Below are positions 49,909 to 60,672 of a stretch of 64,000 nt of DNA, one piece after another. This DNA comes from Paratinospora sagittata (taxonomy: Eukaryota > Streptophyta > Magnoliopsida > Ranunculales > Menispermaceae), in the NCBI GenBank assembly GCA_035771175.1, contig CM069607.1:5763501-5827500 (forward strand), given 5' to 3'. The notes under the pieces are model-generated. The model saw only the letters and a list, made by a program, of their open reading frames with translations, was not told where the DNA came from and did not search any database. Each line of letters opens with the position of its first letter. The first letter of the stretch is position 1. The position numbers and the translations under genes were made by a program.

Positions 49909-49920
49909 TGGTATCAGAGT
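49909..49920 (+). promoter_or_regulatory. Copia primer-binding site (tRNA-Met type)
   Basis: TGGTATCAGAG lies three bases after the 5' LTR, the usual plant initiator-tRNA-Met primer site. Confidence 0.85.
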
Positions 49921-50512
49921 CGAGGTTAAGCTTTGGAAGAAAAACGGACCCTCTGTCGAAATTTTGAGACTGCGTCGAAATTTTGAGATTCTGTAAAAGT
50001 GATCAGAACTATTTTCTGATCACCCGTGGAGGTAGGTCTTGTTTTCAGTAGTCCAACGCAATAAACGGCTAGAAAAACGGACAAGAAACGAGTTCCCAGG
50101 AGCCGATCAAAGTTTGATCCCTGTACAGCGTTTGCCGACACTGTTCATCTGATCCGGATCCGACCCATCTGCCTGACACTGTTCATCCCGGCCCCTCAGC
50201 CTATTCGGCCCCAACACTGTTCATCCGGCCCATCCTCGGTCCAGCCCGTTTCGGCCCGACGTTGTTCATCCGGCCAAGCCCGTTTCGGCCCGACAGTTGA
50301 CTGAATCCATTTTCGGTTGACCAACCATATCCGGCTCATTTTTCGTCTGATTTCAGCAAAGTCAGACTCGTTTCCACCATTTTCGACCGTTCCGGACGCA
50401 ACCGTGCAATCAGTTTCTACAGATTCAGCTCATAAGTTATTGATATAGCTTAGTTGGAATTGTTTATCATTTTTGAAAGCACTTTTCGGCGTCATACATA
50501 TCTTCGGTCTTA

Positions 50513-52889
50513 ATGGCGGAGGAAATCCTAACCACAAGCAGGCCTTGGCAAAGAAGTTCGATGTCTAATACAAAGTTCGAGGTGGAGAAATTCAACGGCA
50601 CCAACAACTTTGGCATGTGGCAATGCGAAGTTCAAGATCTATTATTCCGGGAAGGATCACATATCGCATTGGAAACCAAGCCCGAGGATATGTCCGATGA
50701 TGATTGAAATTTCGTAAATCGTCAAGCTTGTTGAACAATCATACTCTGTTTGGCAAAAGATCAGAAGTACTTTGTCATGAAAGAGACTATGGCAACAAGT
50801 CTCTGGAAGAAACTGGAGGACAAGTACATGACGAAAAGAGTAGAGAACCGACTCTACCTGAAGAAGAAGCTCTTTCATTTTCAGTACAAGAAGCTCTTTC
50901 AACAAGATTCTCGCTGATCTACAGAATCTTGATGTTGAAATTCTTGATGAAGATAAGGCACTATTGTTGTTAAACTCTTTGCCTGAAAGTTATGAACATT
51001 TAACAACAACTTTGCTATATGGTAAAGATGATGTTAAATCCCGTGATGTTTCAAATGCTTTGGTGAACAACAAGTATCGAAAGAAGGACCAGCTCGATAA
51101 TAAGGAAGCATCACCAGAAACCTTGACGGTATCCAGAGGCAGGGCTAACAACAAATCTGATAGATCTAGTGAGCGAGGCCGATCTCGCTCAAAGTCAAAA
51201 GAACCTTCATCACGTCAACGTCTTGCGAAGGATGAATGTGCCTATTGTCACCAAAAGGGGCACTGTAAGGAAAATTGTCCAAATAAGGGCAAGACAGATG
51301 CAAATGTGGCACAGAAGGCTGGAGAAGATTTTGCATTCTCAGTTTCATCTATAGACAATCAGTCTGATAGATGGATATTAGATTCCGGATGTTCCTATCA
51401 TATGTGTCCGAATCGACATTGGTTCTCAAAATTGGATGAGTTCGATGGAGGAGTCGTGCTCATGGGCAACAACAATACCTGCCAAACAAAGGGTATTGGA
51501 ACTATAAGCCTTAAGATGCATGACGGTACAACAAGACGGCTCACTGAAGTCAGATATGTCCCAGATCTGAAGAAAAATCTGATCTCACTAGGAGTCCTTG
51601 ATTCCAGCGGCTACAAGGTAACCATTGAAGGAGGAGTTTTGAAGGTTGTACGTGGAACACTTTTGGCCATGAAGGGTACTCAGAAAGGAAATCTCTATTT
51701 CCTTGACGGACACACAGTAATCGAAAGTGTATCAGCTTGCACCAGTTCTAATGATGTTTCATCGGACACTTCCCGACTTTGGCACATGCTGCTCGGACAT
51801 GTTGGAGAGAAGGCTCTTCAAACCTTGATAAAGCAAAGTTCTCTGAAAGGTGCAAAAATCGAGAAACTTGACTTCTGCGAGCATTGTATCTTAGGCAAGC
51901 AGACGAGAGTCAAGTTTGGAACTGCAATCCACCGCACAAAAGGAACATTGGATTATGTTCATACTGACGTTTGGGGACCCTCTCAAAATGCTTCATTGGG
52001 AGGTAAACGTTGGTTTGTTACTTTCATTGATGATTTCTCATGCTATGTTTGGGTTTATACCATGAAGCATAAAGATGAAGTGCTCGATATCTTTCTTATA
52101 TGGAAGAAAATGGTAGAAACCCAAACGGAAAAGAAGATTAAGAGGCTCAGATATGATAATGGAAGAGAATACAAGTCAGACCCATTTCAGAAAATTTGTG
52201 AGAATGAAGGGATAGTCAGACATTTCACAGTACCAGGCACGCCACAACAAAACGGTGTTGCTGAACGCATGAATCGTACTTTGGTAGATAAAGTTCGCTG
52301 CTTGTTATCTCATTCTGGACTGAGCAAAGCATTTTGGGCTGAAGCTTTGTCATATGCCTCTTATATCATCAATAGACTTTCGGCAACAGCACTAGATGGC
52401 AAAAGTCCCAAGGAGGTATCGTCTGGACAACCCGTTTCAGATTATAATTCTCTGCGCATTTTTGGATGCACTGCATATTTTCATGTGAAGGAATCTAAAC
52501 TGGATCCTAGGTCCAAGAAAGCAATTTTCATGGGCTTTAGTGAATGAGTTAAGGCTTTCCGACTATGGAACCCTGAGTCAAAGAAGATTGTACAAAGTCG
52601 AGATGTAACTTTTGACGAATCTGTGATGTTAAAGCATACAGTTTCTGATAAAGAAAATCGAGATCCAAATTTGCATCAGCAGGTGGAGTTAGATAATCTA
52701 ATAACTCTTGGCAAGTCAGCAGAGATATCCAACCATCCTGAAGAAGACGATGAGGAAATCTCAGTTGAGGTGGAGGCTATAGGACCAGACATCAGTCAAC
52801 AACCAGAATCAATTGCCACCAGTCGACCAAGAAGAGGAATCCGCAAACCTGCTCGGTACACTGACATGGTTGCACAGTTTGATCTCGAG
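50513..52889 (+). pseudogene. Copia gag, protease and integrase region, frame-broken
   Basis: Gag starts at 50513 (MAEEILTT) and breaks at a TGA at 50705. It continues in other frames to 50964, from where 527 codons are open. That stretch has the zinc knuckle CAYCHQKGHCKENC, the protease WILDSGCSYHM, a GAG-pre-integrase block, and the integrase with its D-D-E residues (TDVWGP, FIDDFS, GVAERMNR). A TGA at 52545 interrupts the frame before the RT. The following 340 bases read on to a RYTDMV block typical of the start of Copia RT. Confidence 0.88.
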
Positions 52890-55208
52890 TGTCACGACGC
52901 CCCTGACGTAGGCTGACGTCATGACCGGCACAGTGTACGATACACTGTACATACCCATATACAGTATATAATACACTGTCAGCCTTCACGTAGTCTCACA
53001 ATCCTTTCCAACATGTACAAAAATTTTTTTCCTAATATACCACAAATCAAATCCAACATAGATCTCTATACTCTTCTCATTCATTCATCATCCACTATAT
53101 TAAGCTATATATGCTCACACATCCCATCTAAATGATAATACATAGATATATATAATGTGTGATAAGTATACATATCAAAATAACAAAAGCTATTTCCTCC
53201 AAGCATACATGCACATACCAGATGAAGGCTCACGTGATTATCACTCACGGATGTGCCTTTTCCCTTCGACTCAATACCTGAAATATTGGAGGAAATGGGG
53301 TGAGCAAACAACAGCTCAGTGAATATAGTTCTTGAGATGAAAATTATATACATTTAAAGAAATATGACATTTAAAATCATTTCAAACACTTATGCAACAC
53401 ATGCATCGTTCAACGAATATATTATACATGTCAACAACATAAATTGCATGATTTTTAATAACACAATGCACAATCTCCCTCCTCCGCAAGGCAAAAGAGC
53501 GGGTCTAACCCTTGTATGGCCGTTACAAGGTAGCCACAACCTCTCATTACCCAATTAACAGTCATTTCAAGGATCCCAACCCTTGTTAGGACAGACCTAC
53601 TCACAATGAGGACTCGCAAAACCTCATCCGGGTCTAGTGCCTAACGAAATGACAATGACGACTCGCAAAACCTCATCATTACAAACTCCAATTGCTAAAA
53701 TCCGTTTGCATGATCCATAAAACTCAATGCATTATATATAAATATATCATGCATACAATCAAACATTTTATATGCGTACAATGTCATACAAGAACCAAAT
53801 AAAAAAAACTATACTCACAGTACAACACGTTCAACTTAAACCCAATCATCGTCGCTTTCGAGTCCAGCTCCAAGTTAAATCCAACTAATTTAACCTGTCA
53901 CAATCATTCCATAATTCAATTGCTTGTATTCATCTCTATGTACATCTTTAATGTCTCAACTCACTTCAAACCACGAATAATAAATCCATTTAGGACTCCT
54001 AAGCCGTTGAAGACCTACTAAATCGTTTCTGTGGTCAATCTAGATATTTCCACAAGAAAGAATAGTGAAAATATATGTTCAAATCATATTTTCACGACAC
54101 CATCTACTTAGTTACTAAAACGAACAAAGCATATCCAAATATCATGTTCTAACGTCCGGAATTCAGTTCTTCACGATTCTATAATCTCAAACCGGGGTTT
54201 CATTGGGTTCACATCACTAGTCACATCACTGTGCACAGTACTATGACATCACTGATCAATGTTTACTATTCACTATGCACTGTTTCACTATATTCACTGT
54301 GCACTATTCACTATTCATTATTCATCACTATTCATTACTATTCATCCGAAAGATGTAAATTGTATTAAAATTGTCAAACGGTCTCCAAAACGCATGAAAT
54401 AGAATCTAACCATAGATTCGGAGTCCCGACAATCCAAGGAGTGTTTTTCTACCTTCCTAGCGGGTTTTCATTCACGTTGGGGTCAAAACCTCAATTTGTC
54501 AAAACGCCGTAAAACGGCTCCCACAGTCAAAATTACTCGGCTAGAAAGTTTACATCTAGCTTAGATATCAATTTTACAAAGAAATAAAGTAGAAATCGCT
54601 TACCACAAGTCCCGATTTTGCTTGAATCACGGGTTCTCCCTTCCGTTCTCCTTCTCCTTCTTCGTTCTTTCTTTCGTTCCTTCTCTCTGCAACGTCTTTC
54701 TCAATTCTTCTTTTCCTTTTATTTTATTTTATTTTTTACACGTTCAACAACTTCTCTTTCCCTTCTTTTATTATTATTATTATTTTGTTTGGACGTTGTT
54801 AGCAACATCCTTTAACACTTTTTAATTTCTTTATGTTTTTCAATCAAAATAGTTGACTTTTAAAAGAAAAGTGGATGAGCATGATTTTAATATGATCCCA
54901 TGCTCCTAGACTCCCCTTATTAACCAACTCCTCCATCAAATTTCATTAAATTCATTCAATCATAATCCAATTCACATTTTTAATTAACCAACCTCATAAA
55001 TTAATCAATTTAATTCATATGTATCATCTACATTGTATAAGTTTATTTATTTACTACTAATCATACACGCGCATATTTAGCTCATGCGTATCAAATACGT
55101 GTATTCTCACGCATATATTTAGCTCATACGTATAAAATACGTATATTATACATCTCGATATACGTGTACTTCAACGTATGTATTTAATTAAATTTACGGG
55201 GTGTTACA
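52890..55208. mobile_element. Solo LTR, 2.3 kb, nested in the Copia element
   Basis: It begins TGTCACGACGCCCC and ends GGGGTGTTACA, with the 5-bp duplication TCGAG on both sides (52885-52889 and 55209-55213). These ends are typical of large plant Gypsy LTRs (Tekay-like; my recollection, not tested). It has no coding domain. The interior has minisatellite-like CACTATTCAC stretches near 54260-54350. It resembles the LTR at 57577-60229. Confidence 0.88.
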
Positions 55209-56464
55209 TCGAGTTAGCCCAACTCGATGTCAAAACTGTTTTTCTGCATGGTAATTTGGAAGAGGAGATATATATGTCTCAACCAGATGGATTCAAAGTA
55301 CCAGGAAGAGAGAATTGGGCTTGTAAGTTGAGCAAGTCATTGTATGGCCTGAAGCAGTCACCGAGACAGTGGTACAAGCGATTTGACAGCTTCATCAAGG
55401 GCAGAAATATACCCGGAGTCAGTTTGATCATTGTGTCTACTATCGCAAACTTCAAGATGGTACATTTATCTACTTGCTTTTATATGTAGATGATATGTTA
55501 ATCGCATCTAAAAGCAAGGTGGAGATCAACAAGCTGAAGGCTCAATTGAGCTCAGAGTTTGAAATGAAGGATCTTGGAAAGGCCAGAAAAATTCTCGAGA
55601 TGGTGATAACTCGAGACAGGGCCAAAAGCACAATCTGTTTGACTTAGACTCAGTATTTGAAGAAAATTCTTCAAACTTTTGGCATTGGCAATGACACAAA
55701 ACCTGTGAGCACACCATTGGCATTTCAAGCTAAGTACATTAATGTCACCAAATTCTGAAGATCAGAAGAAGAAAATGGAGAACATTCCATATGCAAATGC
55801 AGTTGGTGCCTTAATGTATGCTATGGTGTGTACCAGACCTGACATTTCACATGCTGTAAGTATGGTAAGTCGTTACATGCACAACCCCGGTAAAGGCCAC
55901 TGGCAAGCAGTGAAGTGGATTCTACGGTATATTCATGGTACTGTGGATATTGGTTTAAAGTTCGAGAGAGATAAGAAAAGTTGTAAGCATCTAATCGAAT
56001 ATGTAGATTCGGATTATGCTGGAGATCTTGACAAGCGCAGATCTACTACTGGTTATATTTTCACAATGGCAGGAGGACCAGTGAGTTGGAGATCAACACT
56101 ACAGTCAACAGTTGCTTTGTCTACTACAGAGGCATAGTACATGGCAGTAACGGAAGCTTTCAAGGAAGCAATCTGGCATCATGGATTGACTAAAGACTTG
56201 GGAATTGTGCAGAAGAATGTTGAAGTTTTCTGCGACATCCCGAGTGCTATTTGTTTGGCAAAGAACCAAGTTCATCACAGTCGAACGAAGCATATTGATG
56301 TTCATTTTCATTTTGTTCGAGAAATAGTAGAAGAAGGGAGTATTCTTCTGCAAAAGATCAAGACTACAGATAACCCCGCAGATATGCTTACAAAGGTGGT
56401 TACAGGGATCAAGCTCCAACATTGTTTGGACTTGATCAACATCTCACGAGCTCGGAGTGCCTAA
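55209..56464 (+). pseudogene. Copia RT and RNase H region, broken
   Basis: It starts mid-RT with AQLDVKTVFLHGNLEEE, then SLYGLKQSPRQWYKRFD, then YVDD (55483-55494). RNase H follows from 55742 (PYANAVGALMYAM to RRSTTGYIF, ALSTTEA and ADMLTK). Stops fall within the frame at about 55647, 55756 and 56135. Compared with a normal Copia RT, the N-terminal part between RYTDMV and AQLDVK (about 100 residues) is missing. Confidence 0.88.
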
Positions 56465-56568
56465 GGGCATTAATGGAGGCAGCAACAGTTTTTGAAGGAA
56501 GCTTGCTATCTGTAAAGAGTTTGCAGGTGTGGAGGAGTCCTGTTTCACATGAGATGGAGGTAGAGATT

Positions 56569-56973
56569 TGTGGAGACCACCCAATGTGGCAGACAAATAG
56601 GCAACTGCTGAAAATGGGGCAAGTGGGCGGCTGAAAGTGGCGCATTCTGCGCCGTTTTTTACGGGGCCGAATGCGCCGAAAGAGTGATATATTAAATTAT
56701 TAAATATATTATATTATATATTTATAATTACGATAATGCCCCTGAATACTCATATAAATAGAGCCTAACTTCATTATTGAAATTCATTACTGAGATATAT
56801 TCTGAGAGATCTAATTCAAGAGATCTAATTCAAGATATTCAATCTGTAAGATCCACCTAAGGGTGAAGTAATACAAGTTTGCTGCCTCCCGTGGACGTAG
56901 GCAATTTGCCAAACCACGTTAAATATTGTTGTCTTATTTTTTCTTTCATGCTTTACCACGATTTCGCATAACA
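56569..56973 (+). repeat. Copia 3' LTR
   Basis: 405 bp, beginning TGTGGAG and ending TAACA. A purine-rich stretch (AGATGGAGGTAGAGAT) just before it is the likely polypurine tract. It has a short GAGATCTAATTCAA repeat that the 5' copy lacks. Confidence 0.85.
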
Positions 56974-57576
56974 GTTGAATCTTTTGTGAAAATGTAAGTT
57001 TTGTTGTTTTGTGATCTCAAAATGCATGGTTCCCCTGATAATCTGGTTTATCACTTTCTTATGATGTAGAAAAATGAGAGTTCTACTACATTTCTGAAAA
57101 TCTCAAAAATTTTGGATGTTTATGAGAACATGATTATCCATATACTTAAAGGAAAGACTTTGTTGAGTTTGACGAGAACCTGATTGAATTTTATTAGCAA
57201 TGCCAGCTTTTTTTACTTACTTTATGCTCTTATAGAAACGAATGTGGACGATCAAAGGGTACACCTGAAATGAAAAGAGAAGAGTTCAAGGCATTGGTTT
57301 CTGATGCTGCGAGGCCTTTCCTAGTTGGCAGAACCGAGCGCTTTGCAAATGAGTTAGAACTGTTTCTTGCTTCAGGCTTAAATATTGAAGCTTACGACGA
57401 AGTATACTTGCAATGTCTGGGCATCTTCACTCATGATAATAATGCAGAAAACAGAGTCCAAGAGCAGACATCTCAAGTACCATACTGCTTGTATTTCTTT
57501 GATACTGACTCAGACACTGATTAAGTATATGAGTCCATATTCAAAAATATGTAACCTCAACCTATAGATCTCTATA

Positions 57577-60229
57577 CATCCCCGTATACAGTGTACAATA
57601 CACTGTCAGCCTCAATGTAAATACACGAATCTCAAATTCCTTGATAGATTTCAAATCAAAATCAACATTCATTTATATTCATACTCATTTACATTCAGAT
57701 CTTTATCATCATAATAGTATTTCATACCCTAATACGTCAAGTATGGTTCATATTATCACCCCACTCACTCGTCTATGTAATAATATATATATACATGCTA
57801 ATTATACCTATCAAAAGTAATCATATTGTAACTTTTTCTTCCATACATGCATAGCAAGTAAAGTTTCAGAAGAAAGCTTATCCTTTCTTTGTTTTTGCTT
57901 TTACTTTTGCGTCTTTACCTGAAATATTGGAGGTAATGGGATGAGCTACAACAAGCTCAGTAAGTAAGTTCCATTCTATAGCATTCATATGCATTTAATA
58001 AACATGTTGATAAAATCATAATCAAATACATTTAAAGATGCAAGTGCAAAGAGATAATACATATATGCACAAAATAGCTTGGAGCTTCCTGCAATATTTT
58101 TCAAAACAATTTTACTTTCCCACTGAAAGTCATATCCATCTCCCACCTTCTAAGTATAGAGCGGGACTCACCCCTCGTTCGGCCCAAACAAGGGTAGCCT
58201 AATTGTCCTCTCATACTCAATTTTATCACAATCAATTCCAAGACAGCCACTAAGCCCATGAGATACTCAAGGTACCACTCATGCGAGACTTATTCCTGGA
58301 ATGACTCATGTTCTAAAATGTTCTTACAAGTTAGACATGCTTCGTTTTTGAAATATTTTTCGTGTATTCAATCAATACAATTTTATACCATGTCATTCAT
58401 ACATGCTTATCGTTGTAAACAGTTCATAGCTACAATGCCATACAAAATAACCAAGAAATGGAAGGATACTCACATAATGCCAACAACCTAGTGCTCACCA
58501 AATATCACTATCACTACGTACTGTCCCCACCTATTCCAAACTTTGCTGTAATTTCACCAAACAATAATAATCAATTATTTTCCATATGATTTTACTCTCA
58601 AATATGCCCACAAGTGCTACGTGACAGTATATAATCATGAAACTTAATCTTATCTGTAAATAAACATCTCAATCCCACCAATATATCATTCCATTAATAT
58701 ATTTGTATGTCATAAAATAAATCTCAAACCTATTCATATATACATATATTAATATACTTCTCAACCTCATGCATATATTGCTATATATATATATATATAC
58801 ACATTAATAGATTAATATATACTCATTCATATACATATTAGTATATTAATATAATTCTCAACCTCATGCATATATTTATATATATATATACATTAATAAA
58901 TTAATATATACTCATTCATATATTAATATATGTACATATTAGTATATTAATATAATTCTCAACCTCATGCATATATTGCTATATATATACACATTAATAG
59001 ATTAATATATACTCATTCATATATTAATATATGTACATATTAGTATATTAATATAATTCTCAACCTCATGCATATATTGCTATATATATATATACATTAA
59101 TAAATTAATATATACTCATTCATATATTAATATATGTACATATTAGTATATTAATATAATTCTCAACCTCATGCATATATTGCTATATATATACACATTA
59201 ATAGATTAATATATACTCATTCATATATTAATATATGTACATATTAGTATATTAATATAATTCTCAACATCCTTTTGATCACCATGATCTTCACCAACAT
59301 ACTGTACAGTTTCAAAATTTCCAGCACATAGGTTTTAGTCATTGAATTGATTGAATTCACTTTCCTAATTCCAATCTCTATCATCCATAATCACAACATG
59401 TTCAACATTAATTTATAGCATTTAGACACATCAAAATCACATAATTCAGTCACTGAAATTAGGCTCCAAGACCCCTACTCAACCAGATTTGGAATACCCA
59501 AATCAGTCATGAAACTCACTATTTCATCATCAAATTAATCATATTAGAGCATCATGGATTTCCTTGAAGGAATCACTAAAAATCCAGCTCAAACCCTCAC
59601 TTTCTAGCTTCATTTCTAGCCATGGAAATCACTTGCATGTTACATATAATAGACAAGCTGAAAAGAGAAATTCATTAATGAAATTTTCAGCTCAAAACCA
59701 CCATTCCTTACCTGGTATTTGACCCTCAAGCACCAAGTCTTTCCTTATCTTTCTTTCCTCTTCTCTGTTTTTTTTTTTTTTTTTTTGTTTTCTTTAGAAC
59801 TTGCTCCAGCAAGCTATTTCTCTCAATTTCAGCAAGGTTAACATCTTCAACTAGCTGCCAACAAACCTCTTCAATTCCCAGCAAATCAAATAGTCCAACA
59901 TATGGCAATTTTACAATGCCAACAACACAAAATGTGCCAACATCTCTTCTTGCCAACCAAGATGTACACTAGACACTTGTCATTTCTTATATGCCATAAA
60001 TTGTTCATTTAATATATGTATTAGAGTAATTTAACACATAATTGATCATAACACATGATTATTTAATGTATTAGACCATTATACACTAATACATATTAAA
60101 CACACAAATTTATTAAAATACCTCGTACACACCATATACATGTATTATACACATCGACTTCATGCACAGGACTTCGTATTGGACAGTCCACGTCATCATG
60201 ACGTCAGGTGCGAAAAGTGGGTCATTACA
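57577..60229. mobile_element. Second large solo LTR, 5'-end truncated, in RING copy 3 3' UTR
   Basis: It replaces a few bases between TCTCTAT and the AATAAAGCTC of the RING 3' UTR present in units 1 and 2. Near its start it matches the other solo LTR (TACACTGTCAGCCT) but lacks the first 60 or so bases. It ends GTCATTACA. It shows no target duplication, so the left end was probably lost by deletion. It contains no ORF of note. The 101-bp tandem array is internal. Confidence 0.75.
58757..59262. repeat. Tandem repeat, about 101 bp x 5, within solo LTR
   Basis: The marker CTCAACCTCATGCATATAT recurs at about 58759, 58856, 58957, 59058 and 59161, a spacing of 97-103 bases. The remainder of each unit is TA-rich, with GTACATATTAGTATATTAAT. 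A sixth partial marker occurs near 59260. Confidence 0.9.
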
Positions 60230-60672
60230 ATAAAGCTCAAGAATCATAATCCTAATTCAACTACGCTATATAAATGTGCTTCAACTTCTATTAATTCTAT
60301 TATCCTCTAATAGTAGATAAAATATTATTTAATTGAATCCAATCAACTTATGGAATTGATTAATTAGGTTACTTATCAAAACAAAAAACATTAATTAATG
60401 AAATTATAAATGGATTAATTGATTGGCTTCTACATTCCAAGATTTGGCTTCTACATTCCAAGATTACAACGCAAAAATGATAAACTTGAAATGTCCATAA
60501 TGCCTCTCTTCAGGGGTTGTCCTTTATTCCACTCCATCAACATCATTTGCTCAAACAAGTAGGGCCACTTTCGTCATTACGCGCAAGAAGAAGCTCCTGC
60601 TTTTACAAAGATCAGTGGCTCTGCTATCTACTTTGCTCTGTTTCTATTGGCTGTACAGAGTAAGTTGCAGAG

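Larger units (their letters stand above)
49523..56973 (+). mobile_element. Ty1/Copia LTR retrotransposon inserted in RING exon 6 copy
   Basis: The 5-bp target duplication GTTGA flanks it (49518-49522 and 56974-56978). LTRs are 49523-49905 and 56569-56973. The 5' LTR begins CGTGGGG where the 3' copy begins TGTGGAG, so the terminal TG has mutated on one side. A tRNA-Met-type primer site follows the 5' LTR. The internal region has gag and pol in plus orientation with several breaks and carries a nested solo LTR at 52890-55208. Domain order protease-integrase-RT-RNase H marks it as Copia. It is not autonomous. Confidence 0.93.
49476..57524 (+). pseudogene. RING gene 3' fragment, copy 3, split by Copia insertion
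   Basis: Exon 6 starts at 49476 (its acceptor changed from TTGCAG to TTGAAG) and is cut at 49522 by the Copia element; it resumes at 56974 and ends at 56993. Exon 7 is 57236-57524 and is open to the normal stop. It has no RING domain and carries a 7.45-kb insertion, so no function is expected. It shares the FANE, LQCLG and THDNN changes with copy 2. Confidence 0.85.

Noticed and set aside
49909..49920. tRNA gene fragment
   Set aside because: It is only a primer-binding site after the Copia LTR; no tRNA fold can be made around it.
54618..54825. Two overlapping ORFs rich in Ser, Leu and Phe
   Set aside because: Low-complexity pyrimidine-rich sequence inside the solo LTR.
58757..59262. Possible CRISPR array
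   Set aside because: The units are contiguous 101-bp TA-rich tandem copies with no unique spacers, inside a plant LTR.
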